Shown here: positions 34,939 to 44,267 of the stretch, piece after piece
Layout: the number at the start of each line of letters is the position of its first letter
Numbering within the stretch: the stretch's first letter is position 1
NCBI GenBank assembly: GCA_023228425.1
Contig: JALOBE010000007.1
Coordinates: 33,769-97,768 of the forward strand
DNA from: Syntrophales bacterium
GTDB taxonomy: Bacteria > Desulfobacterota > Syntrophia > Syntrophales > UBA2210
Direction of reading: 5' to 3'
Length of the DNA: 64,000 bases
Position numbers and translations under genes: made by a program
The notes under the pieces: model-generated
What the model was told of the DNA's origin: nothing
The model's database searches: none
What the model saw: the letters and a program-made list of their open reading frames with translations, nothing else

Positions 34939-36447
34939 ATGACGAAGGAAATGATTTTCAACTGCAACGATTGTGAAGCCCGGATCGCCATCCTCGACGC
35001 AAGAAGACTGGTCAATCTCTACGTGGAGCGCTGGGATGAACACTCTATCGCGGGCAATATTTACGTGGGTCGGGTCGCCCGGGTTCTGCCGGGCATGCAG
35101 GCCGCTTTTGTGGACGTCGGCCTCGACAGGACGGCCTTTCTCTATGTGGCTGACGCGTCAATCGAGAACCCGGAAGATACATACCTGCTGCCGGGCGAGG
35201 AGGACGAAAACGGTCTGAAGGACCTTGGCGGCTCGAGCCCGGTGTTGTCCATTGAAAACATCCTGCGCGAAGGGCAGGAAATCCTGGTCCAGGCATCGAA
35301 GGAACCCCTGGGAACCAAAGGGGCCCGGGTAACAACCTACATATCTCTGGCCGGCAGAAATCTGGTCGCCATGCCGGGCGCCTCCCAAGTCGGCGTATCG
35401 AGAAAAATCAAGGATGAGGCCGAACGGGAGCGGCTTCGCCTGATCATCGAAGAGGCCCGCCCGCCGGACTTCGGCTTTATCGCCAGAACGGTAAGCGAAG
35501 GCCGGGGTGCCGATGAAATCCGTCGTGATATCCGCCATCTCGTAAGGCTGTGGGAAACCATCCAGCACAAACGCTCCCTCGTGGGTGTCCCCGGACTGGT
35601 ACACAGGGAACTGAACATGGTGCTTCGGGCCGTACGGGATTTCTACACCGAAGACATGGATCGCATAATCATCGATTCAAAGAGCGAATATGACAGAATC
35701 GAGGAATACATGAAGGAGTTCATGCCCGCTCTTTCCTGCCGCCTTGAACTCTACGAAGACGAAGAGCCCATTTTCGATTTTTTCGGCATCGAGGTAGACG
35801 TGGAGAAACTCTTCGATAAGAAGGTGTGGCTCAAATCAGGCGGGTTCATCGTCATCGAAGAAACGGAGGCCCTGTGCTCCATCGATGTCAATACCGGACG
35901 CTATGTGGGCAAGCGTACCCTCGAGGAGACGATTTTGAAAACAAACCTGGAAGCGGCACGGCAGATAGCCCACCAGCTCCGGGTTCGTAATATAGGGGGC
36001 ATTATCATTATCGATTTCATCGACATGGAAGACGAACGAAGCCGGGAACTTGTTTACAGCGCCCTGGCGGCCGAACTGGAAAGGGATCGAAGTAGAACGA
36101 GCATTCAGAAGATCTCCGAGCTGGGCCTTATAGAGATGACACGGCAACGGCAACGCCGCAGCCTCTCCCGGATCATGTGCGAATCATGCCCCTACTGTTC
36201 AGGACGGGGAGTGATCAAGTCAAAGACAACTATCTACTATGAAATACTCAGGGAACTGAAACGAGCGGCGGTTCGCGGCGCCGGCGGGACCATCTGCGTT
36301 CTTCTCAACCCCGACGTGGCGGGACTTTTTACGGAAGGCAGGAAGAAGCTCCTGGACAGACTGGAACAGCGGTACAACAAAAAAATCATTCTTCAGACAG
36401 ACAACCGTCTGTTCCAGGATACCTACGAAATCATACCCATGCAGTGA
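34939..36447 (+). CDS. rng: Ribonuclease E/G family endoribonuclease
   Basis: 502 residues, the size of RNase G rather than RNase E. N-terminal S1 domain (NIYVGRVARVLPGMQAAFVDVGLDRTAFLYV) with an acidic insert. The catalytic DNase I-like part has metal-binding SIDVNTGRYVGKRT and IIIDFIDMEDERSR. The zinc-link is CESCPYCSGRG. RNase G matures 16S rRNA and degrades mRNA. It follows the DUF2344 radical SAM gene by 7 nt, a conserved pairing. The window from 36448 to 36639 holds a hairpin (ATGGCG-N5-CGCCAT) and the next promoter. Confidence 0.94.
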   Translation: MTKEMIFNCNDCEARIAILDARRLVNLYVERWDEHSIAGNIYVGRVARVLPGMQAAFVDVGLDRTAFLYVADASIENPEDTYLLPGEEDENGLKDLGGSSPVLSIENILREGQEILVQASKEPLGTKGARVTTYISLAGRNLVAMPGASQVGVSRKIKDEAERERLRLIIEEARPPDFGFIARTVSEGRGADEIRRDIRHLVRLWETIQHKRSLVGVPGLVHRELNMVLRAVRDFYTEDMDRIIIDSKSEYDRIEEYMKEFMPALSCRLELYEDEEPIFDFFGIEVDVEKLFDKKVWLKSGGFIVIEETEALCSIDVNTGRYVGKRTLEETILKTNLEAARQIAHQLRVRNIGGIIIIDFIDMEDERSRELVYSALAAELERDRSRTSIQKISELGLIEMTRQRQRRSLSRIMCESCPYCSGRGVIKSKTTIYYEILRELKRAAVRGAGGTICVLLNPDVAGLFTEGRKKLLDRLEQRYNKKIILQTDNRLFQDTYEIIPMQ

Positions 36448-36517
36448 GCACTGACATGGCGGCGAGCGCCATCGACAGCGGCTCGCGATAGTGTCGTAAA
36501 ATACCCGCAGAAGACAG

Positions 36518-36546
36518 TTGATTTTAAGGCGTTTCAGCCGTATAAG
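36518..36546 (+). promoter_or_regulatory. Promoter of livJHMGF
   Basis: TTGATT (36518-36523), exact 17-bp spacer, TATAAG (36541-36546). It lies 94 bp before livJ. Confidence 0.6.
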
Positions 36547-36639
36547 GCTGCGAGTTGCACTGTCGGCGACCGGACTGCCGGATATCCGGTTATTCCCATG
36601 TACCACGAGAAGTTCACAACCATTACAGGAGGCAGTTAC

Positions 36640-37764
36640 ATGAAAAAACGATTTGTGTTATCTGTGGTGGCGGTTTTGATGGCGGTTCCCCTGTTCTTCG
36701 GACAGGCTGAAGCGCAGATCAGGATCGGCGTAATGGCGCCCTTGACCGGCTCCTGGGCCAGTGAAGGCCGGGCCATGAAACAGATCGTCGACCTGCTGGC
36801 TGACGAACTGAACGGCGCCGGAGGCGTCCTGGGCCGGAAGGTCGAAATCATTGCCGAGGATGACGGCGGTGATCCGCGCACGGCTGCCCTGGCGGCACAG
36901 CGTCTCTCCACCCGGGACATCGCGGCGGTCATTGGTACGTACGGATCATCCATTACAGAGGCCACCCAGAATATCTACGACGAAAACAAGATTGTCCAGG
37001 TTGCGACGGGTTCCACGGCAATCCGCCTGAGCGAGAAGGGGCTCCGGTACTTTTTCCGCACATCCCCCAGGGATGACGAACAGGGTCTCGTCGCGGCCGA
37101 CACCTTGAAATCTCTCGGCTACGAACGGGTCGCCATTCTTCACGACAACACCACCTATGCCCGTGGGCTTGCAGACGAAGCCGCCGCGCTCCTCAAGGCC
37201 GACAACGTGAACATCGTTCTTTTCGATGCCCTGACATCGGGAGAACGTGACTACAGCACCATTCTCTCACAGTTGCGGTCCCGCAATCCCGATGTGGTCC
37301 TCTTCACCGGATATTTCCCTGAAGCAGGACTGCTTCTGCGCCAGAAAAAGAGCATGGGCTGGGATGTCCCCTTCATCGGCGGCGACGCCACGAACAACCC
37401 CGATCTGGTAAGCATCGCCGGCAAGGAAGCCGCCGAGGGATTCATGTTCCTGAGCCCACCCGTTCCCCAGGATCTCGATTCGGTAGAGGCAACATCATTC
37501 ATGGCAGCCTACAGGGCAAAGTACCGGGATGATCCCGCATCGGTCTGGGCGGTTCTGGCGGGAGACGCCTTCAAGGTAATCATCGCCGCCATCGAAGGCT
37601 CCGGGTCCACCGATCCCGAAGAGATAGCCCAATTCCTCCGCACGGGTCTCGAGGATTTTCAGGGACTGACCGGAGCCATCGCCTTCGATGACAAGGGAGA
37701 CCGAATCGGCGAACTGTACCGCGTATACAGGGTTGACGGCGAGGGCAGGTTTATCATGCAATAA
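36640..37764 (+). CDS. livJ: Branched-chain amino acid ABC transporter, substrate-binding protein
   Basis: Periplasmic ligand-binding protein, 374 residues. Signal peptide MKKRFVLSVVAVLMAVPLFF with cleavage around AEA-QI. The mature start IRIGVMAPLTGSWASEGRAM and then VIGTYGSSITEATQNIY fit the peripla_BP_6 family (amino acid, amide or aromatic ligands). The SD AGGAGG is 7 nt before ATG 36640. The frame starts earlier but lacks signals. It heads a five-gene transporter operon. Ligand specificity cannot be read from sequence alone. Confidence 0.93.
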   Translation: MKKRFVLSVVAVLMAVPLFFGQAEAQIRIGVMAPLTGSWASEGRAMKQIVDLLADELNGAGGVLGRKVEIIAEDDGGDPRTAALAAQRLSTRDIAAVIGTYGSSITEATQNIYDENKIVQVATGSTAIRLSEKGLRYFFRTSPRDDEQGLVAADTLKSLGYERVAILHDNTTYARGLADEAAALLKADNVNIVLFDALTSGERDYSTILSQLRSRNPDVVLFTGYFPEAGLLLRQKKSMGWDVPFIGGDATNNPDLVSIAGKEAAEGFMFLSPPVPQDLDSVEATSFMAAYRAKYRDDPASVWAVLAGDAFKVIIAAIEGSGSTDPEEIAQFLRTGLEDFQGLTGAIAFDDKGDRIGELYRVYRVDGEGRFIMQ

Positions 37765-37789
37765 GCAGGTACCGGCCGGGGAGTATCAC

Positions 37790-38695
37790 ATGCAGCTCTT
37801 TTTCGAACAACTCACAAACGGCCTGGCCGTGGGGGGTATCTACGCCCTGATAGCCCTGGGCTACACCATGGTATACGGTGTGCTCAAGCTGATCAATTTC
37901 GCCCATGGTGATCTTTTTACAATCGGCGCCTATCTGGGATTCACCCTGCTCCTGTCCCTGGGCCTGACCGATCACCTGGGCCCCCTGGCCGGAATTCTCG
38001 TGCTGACGATCATGGTCATGGGCCTGGTCGCGGTCATAGGGGAACTTCTGGAGCGGACGGCCTACCGTCCGCTGCGGACATCCCCCAGGCTGTCGGCCGT
38101 GGTCTCGGCCCTCGGCGCGTCCATTTTTTTTCAAAACGCCATTATGCTTATCTACGGCGCCCGGTTCCGTGTCTATCCCCATGATCTGTTGCCTGTCACG
38201 GCGGTCTCGATTTTCGGCCTGACGATACCGGTGATGAGGATTATCCTCTTTGCCGCTTCGGTGGTCATGATGGCCGGACTCTACCTGTTCGTCCAACGCA
38301 CCAGAACGGGCACGGCCATTCGAGCCGCCGCCATCGACCAGGGAGCGGCCAGGCTCATGGGCATCGATGTCAACCGGGTCATCATGTATGTCTTCCTCAT
38401 CGGCCCGGCTCTCGGGGGCGCTGCGGGGATGATGGTCGGACTCTACTATGGTCAGATCAATTTCACCATGGGATGGGGTTACGGCCTGAAGGCCTTTACC
38501 GCGGCCATCCTGGGGGGCATCGGAAACATACCCGGAGCCATGCTCGGCGGCATCCTTCTGGGCATCATTGAATCCCTGGGAGCCACCTACATCTCTCTGG
38601 CATGGAAGGACGCCATTTCTTTCATGGTCCTGATTCTGATCCTGATTGTCCGCCCCACGGGCATTCTGGGAGAACGGGTGGCTGACAAGGTATGA
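37790..38695 (+). CDS. livH: Branched-chain amino acid ABC transporter, permease LivH
   Basis: 301 residues with eight or so membrane segments. It starts MQLFFEQLTNGLAVGGIYAL and carries ALGYTMVYGVLKLINFAHGD, the LivH hallmark. ATG 37790 is preferred (SD GGGGAG, 6 nt). The open frame reaches back into livJ. It overlaps livM by 4 nt (ATGA). Confidence 0.94.
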   Translation: MQLFFEQLTNGLAVGGIYALIALGYTMVYGVLKLINFAHGDLFTIGAYLGFTLLLSLGLTDHLGPLAGILVLTIMVMGLVAVIGELLERTAYRPLRTSPRLSAVVSALGASIFFQNAIMLIYGARFRVYPHDLLPVTAVSIFGLTIPVMRIILFAASVVMMAGLYLFVQRTRTGTAIRAAAIDQGAARLMGIDVNRVIMYVFLIGPALGGAAGMMVGLYYGQINFTMGWGYGLKAFTAAILGGIGNIPGAMLGGILLGIIESLGATYISLAWKDAISFMVLILILIVRPTGILGERVADKV

Positions 38696-39648
38696 ACAGG
38701 GGCATTACCATCAACGTACTCATCGTGGCGGTCCTGCTGGCCGCCCCCTGGTGGTTGAATTCTTACTGGGTGGACGTTCTCAATTCCATCGGGATCTATG
38801 CTGTTCTTGCGTTGAGCCTGAACATCATTCTTGGCTACGCAGGTCTCTTTCACATGGGACACGCGGCATTTTTCGCCATCGGGGCCTATACCACGGCCAT
38901 TCTGAACACCCGGTTCGGCATTCCCGTCCTCTGGCTTATGCCGTTGAGCGGCGTAACGGCGGGGGTTTTCGCGCTCATGGTCGCACGACCCATCATTCAC
39001 CTCCGGGGCGACTACCTGCTCATCGTGACCATCGGGATCGTGGAGATCGTTCGCATTGCCCTGGTAAACAACGTATTCGGCATCACCGGAGGCGCTAACG
39101 GCATCTTCGGAATCGGCAGGCCGAGTTTCTTCGGCCACGTGATACGCACCCCCCATGCCTTCTACTACCTGATCCTTGCCTTTGCCGCCGCTACGATTCT
39201 TCTCTTTTACCGTCTTGAAAATTCCCGTTTCGGTCGGGCCCTGAATTATATTCGGGAAGACGACACCGCCGCTGAGGGGAGCGGCATCGACGCGGCACAC
39301 TACAAGCTTGTCGCCTTCATTCTGGGCGCGTTCTGGGCGGGCATGGCCGGCACCATCTTCGCGGCAAAAATGACCATCGTGTCACCCCAATCGTTCACGT
39401 TCTGGGAATCGGTGGTGATGTTTACCATCGTCATACTCGGCGGATCGGGAAGTATCCGGGGTGTACTGCTCGGCTCATTTCTGATCATCGGCCTACCCGA
39501 GGTTTTCAGGGAGTTCGCCGTTGCACGGATGCTTGTGTTCGGCGCGGCCATGGTTCTGATGATGATCTTCCGGCCCCGGGGTATTCTGCCCCCGACACAG
39601 CGGACCTATACACTGAACGCGCCGGCCGGATCGAAAAGAGGCGGCTGA
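38692..39648 (+). CDS. livM: Branched-chain amino acid ABC transporter, permease LivM
   Basis: 318-residue permease. Segments [20 protein letters not shown] and [16 protein letters not shown] match LivM, as does the C-terminal [20 protein letters not shown]. Overlaps at both ends (ATGA with livH, single-base with livG) suggest coupled translation. Confidence 0.94.
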   Translation: MNRGITINVLIVAVLLAAPWWLNSYWVDVLNSIGIYAVLALSLNIILGYAGLFHMGHAAFFAIGAYTTAILNTRFGIPVLWLMPLSGVTAGVFALMVARPIIHLRGDYLLIVTIGIVEIVRIALVNNVFGITGGANGIFGIGRPSFFGHVIRTPHAFYYLILAFAAATILLFYRLENSRFGRALNYIREDDTAAEGSGIDAAHYKLVAFILGAFWAGMAGTIFAAKMTIVSPQSFTFWESVVMFTIVILGGSGSIRGVLLGSFLIIGLPEVFREFAVARMLVFGAAMVLMMIFRPRGILPPTQRTYTLNAPAGSKRGG

Positions 39649-40439
39649 TGGAGAGCCCGAACTTGCTGAGCCTGACGAACCTGACCAAGTCATTCGGCGG
39701 AGTCGCGGCGGTCAACGACGTGTCTTTCGACGTGGAGCGCGGATCCATCATGGGATTGATCGGCCCCAACGGCGCGGGCAAGACCACCGTCTTCAACCTG
39801 ATAACCGGCAATTATCACCCCGACAGCGGACAGATTCGTTTCGACGGGCAGGATATCGCCGGTATGCGCACCAACCGGATCGTTTCCCTCGGCATCGCCA
39901 GGACTTTCCAGACAATCCGGCTTTTTCAGAACATGAGCGCCCTGGAGAACGTTCTGGCAGGCTGCCATTGTCGGATGCGTTCCGGAATCATCGCAGCCAT
40001 GCTTCGTCTTCCCCGACAGCGACGGGAAGAACGGGAAGCCGTCGAAATCGCCGCGGCCGAACTGGATTTCGTGGGTCTTCGCCGCCACCTGGATAGCGCG
40101 GCCCGGAATTTTTCCTACGGGAACCAGCGGCTTCTCGAAATCGCCCGGGCACTGGCCACCAGGCCCCGGTTCCTCATCCTCGATGAGCCCGCCGGGGGTA
40201 TGAACGACTATGAGACCCAACTCCTGGTACGCACTATTTCACAGATCCGCGATCGGGGGATCACGGTACTTCTCATCGAGCATGACATGAACCTGGTGAT
40301 GAAAATCTGTGAGAAAATAACGGTCCTGGATCACGGGGTCATGATAGCCGAAGGGAACCCGGAGGAAATACAGAACGACCGGAATGTCATAGACGCCTAT
40401 CTGGGTTCTCCCGATAACAATGAAAACGAGGGGTTCTGA
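39648..40439 (+). CDS. livG: Branched-chain amino acid ABC transporter, ATPase LivG
   Basis: 263 residues. Walker [18 protein letters not shown]-loop [19 protein letters not shown], signature [16 protein letters not shown] (the LivG SYGxQRxLE form), Walker [12 protein letters not shown], and [11 protein letters not shown]. It ends with an acidic asparagine-rich tail. Confidence 0.95.
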   Translation: MESPNLLSLTNLTKSFGGVAAVNDVSFDVERGSIMGLIGPNGAGKTTVFNLITGNYHPDSGQIRFDGQDIAGMRTNRIVSLGIARTFQTIRLFQNMSALENVLAGCHCRMRSGIIAAMLRLPRQRREEREAVEIAAAELDFVGLRRHLDSAARNFSYGNQRLLEIARALATRPRFLILDEPAGGMNDYETQLLVRTISQIRDRGITVLLIEHDMNLVMKICEKITVLDHGVMIAEGNPEEIQNDRNVIDAYLGSPDNNENEGF

Positions 40440-40441
40440 TC

Positions 40442-41155
40442 ATGCTCCTGAGAGTTGAAAACCTGGACGTGTGTTACGGCAATGTCCAGGTTCTGAACAA
40501 AATCAATCTTTATGTGAACCGGGGAGAGATCGTCACCATTCTCGGGGCAAACGGCGCAGGCAAATCCACGACACTCATGACCATCAGCGGCCTGGTAAAA
40601 CCCTCCGGCGGGGGCGTGTTCCTCGATGAGACCCCTCTCCACAAACTGGGGGCCCACCAGATCGTCAAACTCGGGCTGGCGCAGGTTCCGGAAGGGCGAC
40701 GGACTTTCGGTACTTTGACGGTACTGGAAAACCTACGCCTGGGGGCCTACACCGCCGTTGACAGAGAAATGATCGAGCGCACCCTTGCCTGGGTATATGA
40801 CATGTTCCCCATTCTCGAGAAACGAAGCGATCAACTGGCGGGAACCCTCAGCGGGGGGGAACAGCAGATGCTCGCCATCGGGCGGGGCCTTATGGCGAAC
40901 CCGAACATTCTGCTTCTGGACGAGCCGAGCCTGGGGCTTTCCCCGATTCTCGTGAAATCCATCTTCGCGGTTATTCGGGAAATCAACCGTTCCGGTGTAA
41001 CCATCGTTCTGGTAGAACAGAACGCCCGCCTCGCGCTGAAACTGGCCGACAGGGGGTACGTCCTCGAGGTGGGCAGAATCGTCCTGGAGGACTCGTCCGC
41101 CGCCCTCCTGGCCAACCCTGACGTGAGAAGGGCCTACCTGGGGGGCGGGCACTGA
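40442..41155 (+). CDS. livF: Branched-chain amino acid ABC transporter, ATPase LivF
   Basis: 237 residues. GANGAGKSTTLMTISGL, QVPEGRRTFGTLTVLENL (the LivF PEGRRxF motif), LSGGEQQMLAIGRGLM, LLLDEPSLGLSP and LVEQNARLALKLAD. It is the last gene of the unit. Repeat copy E lies between it and the convergent tetR. Confidence 0.95.
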   Translation: MLLRVENLDVCYGNVQVLNKINLYVNRGEIVTILGANGAGKSTTLMTISGLVKPSGGGVFLDETPLHKLGAHQIVKLGLAQVPEGRRTFGTLTVLENLRLGAYTAVDREMIERTLAWVYDMFPILEKRSDQLAGTLSGGEQQMLAIGRGLMANPNILLLDEPSLGLSPILVKSIFAVIREINRSGVTIVLVEQNARLALKLADRGYVLEVGRIVLEDSSAALLANPDVRRAYLGGGH

Positions 41156-41178
41156 CATTCCGCTGTTCCAAGAGTGCC

Positions 41179-41230
41179 CTTACAAAGCCGCCCCCTATCG
41201 GACGTTTTTCGGCTTTTTACGCGTTCGTCA
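41179..41230. repeat. Dispersed repeat, copy E (partial)
   Basis: CCCTTACAAAGCCGCCCCCT and ATCGGACGTTTTTCGGCTTT (41199-41218), then TTTACGCGTTCGTCA, are the reverse complement of the copy A/D core. It separates the convergent livF and tetR genes and may also end transcription. Confidence 0.75.
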
Positions 41231-41288
41231 CAGATACCGAGTGGTTATCGGCACATTACTCCTATCGGTTCTCAATTTTTCCCGGAAA

Positions 41289-41942
41289 TTACTCAACGGT
41301 GGGAACGTCGCTTTTCAGCGTTTGAATTATCCGTTCCATGCCTTCCCTGACGCCGGCCCGGATCCTCTCCTCACGCTTGATTTCATCGCCCACAAAGAGA
41401 TGAAGGGAAATAACGCCGTTCAGGAGCCCCCACAGAACATTACGCAGTTTGCGCATGTCCTGCCTGTTTATTTTCAGTTCCCCTGAAGCAACGCCGAATT
41501 GAAGAATTTTTTCGATAAGTGACACAGTCCTGTTGGTCTCCCATATCAGCTGTTTGCGTGTTTCTTTTGACAGGTTCAGACTTTCGGCGCTGAGCATGAA
41601 GTTCATGAGGGTCCTGAACTGCTCCTTCTGCGCCAGGAATATGTTGATGTAGGCATCGGCGAAATCGTGCAGTATCTGAGACGAACTCTTGTCGGGCTGA
41701 AAGATTCGAGACATTTCCCGGTGAAAGGATTCGATATCGGTAAGAAGGATCTGCGTGTAAATTTCTTCCTTGCTGCTGAAATACAGGTATATGGCACCTT
41801 TGCTCAATTCCGCCTTTTTCGCTATACTCGCCACGGTAACGGGCTTGAATCCATAATCGGCAAAGAGTTTTCTCGCCGATCTGATAATGGCTTTCTTTCG
41901 CTGAATCTTCTCCCGGTTCCTTCGTTTTTCAGGACCAACCAT
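41289..41942 (-). CDS. TetR/AcrR family transcriptional regulator
   Basis: 217 residues. The N-terminal HTH has IIRSARKLFADYGFKPVTVA, then SIAKKAELSKGAIYLYFSSKEEIYTQIL, the textbook TetR DNA-binding region. The C-terminal ligand pocket domain is helical with no family clue to me. The SD GAGAGGG is 4 nt before the ATG. A perfect 15-bp palindrome lies about 63 bp upstream, the likely autoregulatory operator. It neighbours livJHMGF (convergent) and the DRTGG operon (divergent), so either could be its target. Confidence 0.9.
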   Translation of the reverse strand: MVGPEKRRNREKIQRKKAIIRSARKLFADYGFKPVTVASIAKKAELSKGAIYLYFSSKEEIYTQILLTDIESFHREMSRIFQPDKSSSQILHDFADAYINIFLAQKEQFRTLMNFMLSAESLNLSKETRKQLIWETNRTVSLIEKILQFGVASGELKINRQDMRKLRNVLWGLLNGVISLHLFVGDEIKREERIRAGVREGMERIIQTLKSDVPTVE

Positions 41943-42004
41943 GATACCCTCTCATGAACGTCTGCCGCGCCTGACTTCCTCCGGCGGCAAGGATAATGAA
42001 TTAA

Positions 42005-42019
42005 GGTCATATTATGACC
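42005..42019. promoter_or_regulatory. Perfect palindrome, candidate TetR operator
   Basis: GGTCATATTATGACC is a perfect dyad with central T. It lies between divergent genes, 62-77 bp upstream of tetR. On the tetR strand its centre TAATAT could be part of a -10 region. TetR dimers typically bind such 15-17 bp palindromes. Confidence 0.65.
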
Positions 42020-42127
42020 ATGAGTCAGCACAATGTAGGCAAAATGCAGGATAATAGCAAGCAAAAAATCCAGGAAGCTAAGATTTTTGTATCACTGGCT
42101 ATTTGAGGAAAGGCGGGATGAAAAGAA

Positions 42128-42156
42128 TTGACATGCCCCACGCCCTGTGGTAGCAA
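42128..42156 (+). promoter_or_regulatory. Weak candidate promoter of DRTGG operon
   Basis: TTGACA (42128-42133), 17 bp, TAGCAA (42151-42156). The -35 is consensus and the -10 matches at only three positions. The operon starts 130 bp downstream. Confidence 0.35.
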
Positions 42157-42285
42157 GAAGCCGTTTCTCACTGTCGGAACGGGAGGCGTACCGTCCGGCA
42201 TCAAGGGGCATCGATTACGGGTCGGTCGGGGCGCCCCCCGACACTCCGGCCTCTTGAGGGTTGCGTTGTCTGAAAGGAGTACCCG

Positions 42286-42666
42286 TTGAAACTTGGTGAA
42301 GTAGTCGATATCCTGGAAGCAACTCTCCTTGTCGGCACTGAACGGCACCTCGCCCTTGATGTCAAAACCGCCTTCAGCGCCGACCTGATGAGCGACGTTC
42401 TCGCCTTTGCCAAGTCGGGCAGCCTCATCCTTACCGGTTTAACGACACCGCAGGTCGTTCGAACGGCGAGCATTCTCGACGCTACAGCCCTGATAATCGT
42501 ACGCGGCAAAATTCCCCCTGCAGACACCCTGAAGCTGGCCCAGGAACTTGATATCCCGGTTCTGTCGACGGGCTACATTCTTTTTGAAACATCGGGCCGC
42601 CTGTACGCGAACGGCATCGTGGGCTGTATCGAAAAAATCGGGGGAATGAGTAGCGCCGGATCATGA
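42286..42666 (+). CDS. DRTGG domain protein (first copy), TTG start
   Basis: 126 residues. TTG 42286 has AAAGGAG 6 nt upstream and gives the natural N-terminus (MKLGEVVDILEATLLVG). The fold is that of DRTGG domains, the N-terminal ligand domain known from HPr kinase-like and CBS-linked proteins (ILTGLTTPQVVRTASILDAT, IIVRGKIPPADT, PVLSTGYILFETSGRLY). Such proteins often accompany [FeFe]-hydrogenase and complex I-like operons in anaerobes. It is probably a small-molecule or redox sensor. It overlaps the next gene by 4 nt. Confidence 0.78.
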   Translation: MKLGEVVDILEATLLVGTERHLALDVKTAFSADLMSDVLAFAKSGSLILTGLTTPQVVRTASILDATALIIVRGKIPPADTLKLAQELDIPVLSTGYILFETSGRLYANGIVGCIEKIGGMSSAGS

Positions 42667-43097
42667 AAGACATCGTCAGGAAAACCTTCTCCGTGGAAGG
42701 AGGAAATTTCGAAAACGCGGGAATTGCATCGATAGAAATCAAAAAGATTCTCAAGGCCCTTGGAATACAGGATGACGTGTTGAGAAAAACGGCGATTGCC
42801 GTGTACGAATCGGAACTCAACATCATATCCTACGCAAGGAAAGGCATAATCAACCTGGTCGTGACGGACAGCGATATTAACATCGATGTCCGGGATGAGG
42901 GGCCGGGCATTGAAGACATCGAACTGGCCATGCAGCCCGGATACTCGACGGCAACGGAACAGATCCGGCAGATGGGATTCGGAGCGGGCATGGGACTGTG
43001 CAATATCAAGAGCTGTTCAGACCGGTTCGAGATAGCGTCAACGGTTAACGAGGGCACTCACCTCAAAGTATCAATAGCGAGGGGTAATGACCGATGA
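42663..43097 (+). CDS. Anti-sigma-factor-like ATPase (RsbW/SpoIIAB type)
   Basis: 144 residues, GHKL fold. ATP-binding motifs: AVYESELNIISYA (N box with Glu/Asn), VRDEGPGIEDI (G1, DxGxG) and MGFGAGMGLCNIKS (G2). Lacking a sensor or His-phosphoacceptor, it fits a serine kinase/anti-sigma factor or partner switch. It is sandwiched between two DRTGG proteins, overlapping each by 4 nt. Confidence 0.83.
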   Translation: MKDIVRKTFSVEGGNFENAGIASIEIKKILKALGIQDDVLRKTAIAVYESELNIISYARKGIINLVVTDSDINIDVRDEGPGIEDIELAMQPGYSTATEQIRQMGFGAGMGLCNIKSCSDRFEIASTVNEGTHLKVSIARGNDR

Positions 43098-43438
43098 CTC
43101 TTGCAGAGGTGATTCGGAAGCTGAACCTGGGGGTTCGATGCTGCGACGAAAAGCTTGACCGGGGCGTGGAAGGCGGCTACGTGGGCGACCTCCTCAGCGA
43201 TGTAATCGCCAACAGCAAGAAAGGCCACCTTTGGATAACCCGCCAATCCCATCAGAATATCGTCGCCGTGGCATCCCTGCGGGAACACGCCGGCATCATT
43301 CTGACGCTCGGCAAGGAACCTGACCGGGAAACCCTGGAAAAAGCGACCCGGGAAGGCATTCCCATCCTGGTAACGGATCTGCCGGGCTTTGAAATCGCGG
43401 GCCGACTGTACGGCATGATCGCCGGGGAGCAGGAATGA
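43094..43438 (+). CDS. DRTGG domain protein (second copy)
   Basis: 114 residues. It aligns in outline with the first copy: N-terminal MTLAEVIRKLNLGVRCCDEK, GGYVGDLLSDVIANSKKGHL, AGIILTLGKEPDRETLEKA, PILVTDLPGFEIAGRLYGMI. The two copies flank an ATPase, suggesting a heteromeric sensor. Cys17 and Cys18 are absent from copy one and could be redox-active. Confidence 0.75.
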   Translation: MTLAEVIRKLNLGVRCCDEKLDRGVEGGYVGDLLSDVIANSKKGHLWITRQSHQNIVAVASLREHAGIILTLGKEPDRETLEKATREGIPILVTDLPGFEIAGRLYGMIAGEQE

Positions 43439-43523
43439 CCACACGCCCTCCCGGCGCGGCTCCCGTTCATCCCGTCACGATCCGGATAATGCCGCGGAGG
43501 GATACGAAGAAGGGCCGTCTGTC

Positions 43524-44264
43524 ATGCACTTGAGGGAGTTCCGGTGTGATTTTCATATTCATTCATGCCTGTCCCCCTGTGCGGAACTGGACATGTTCCC
43601 CCAGGCCCTCGTCAGTCGATCCCTGGAGGCACGGCTCGACATCATAGGTGTCTGTGACCATAATGCTTCCGAAAACGTTCAATACATAATGAACGCCGCC
43701 CGGGGAAAAGATATCAAGGTGTTTCCCGGCATGGAAGTGACCAGCCGTGAGGAAGTGCACCTGATCGCGCTCTTTGATACTATAGGTCCCCTGACCGCCC
43801 TTCAGCGTGTGGTCTACCAGGCATTGCCCGGCGAAAACGATGAAGCCGCCTTCGGGTGCCAGGCCATCGTCAATGAGGCTGGAGACGTTGAAGGATTCAA
43901 CAACCGGCTTCTCATCGGTTCCACGACCCTCTCCATCGAGGACATTACGAAAACCATTCACCACCTCGGGGGGCTGGTCATCGCCGCCCACGTGGATCGG
44001 GAAAGTTTCGGAATCATTGGACAGCTCGGTTTTATACCGGACAATATCGACCTTGACGCCCTTGAACTTTCCTTTCGTACGGACGCCGCAACCTTCCTGG
44101 CCCTGCACCCCGAACTGGAGCGTTTCAGCTTCATTTCGTCCTCCGACGCTCACTGTCTTGCCGACATCGGACGGGCGACGACCACGCTCTTACTCAAGGA
44201 AGCCGGCATAGCCGAATGTAAACTGGCCTTCGAAGGACGGGAGGGGCGGGCAATTCTGGAGTAG
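43524..44264 (+). CDS. PHP domain metal-dependent phosphoesterase
   Basis: 246 residues. PHP metal ligands: DFHIHSCLSPCAE (HxH with Cys in the loop), GVCDHNASENV, PGMEVTSREEVHL (Glu and His), IAAHVDRESFG and SSSDAHCLADIGR (DAH). These are motif I-IV plus the terminal Asp-His. PHP proteins hydrolyse phosphoesters (for example nucleoside 3',5'-bisphosphate or histidinol phosphate). Next to DRTGG/GHKL genes a signalling-nucleotide phosphatase role is plausible but unproven. Confidence 0.85.
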   Translation: MHLREFRCDFHIHSCLSPCAELDMFPQALVSRSLEARLDIIGVCDHNASENVQYIMNAARGKDIKVFPGMEVTSREEVHLIALFDTIGPLTALQRVVYQALPGENDEAAFGCQAIVNEAGDVEGFNNRLLIGSTTLSIEDITKTIHHLGGLVIAAHVDRESFGIIGQLGFIPDNIDLDALELSFRTDAATFLALHPELERFSFISSSDAHCLADIGRATTTLLLKEAGIAECKLAFEGREGRAILE

Positions 44265-44267
44265 CCC

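Larger units (their letters stand above)
41943..42285. other. Divergent intergenic region, tetR/DRTGG operon
   Basis: 343 bases containing the palindrome at 42005-42019 and a weak promoter for the downstream operon. Nothing else recognisable. Confidence 0.5.
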
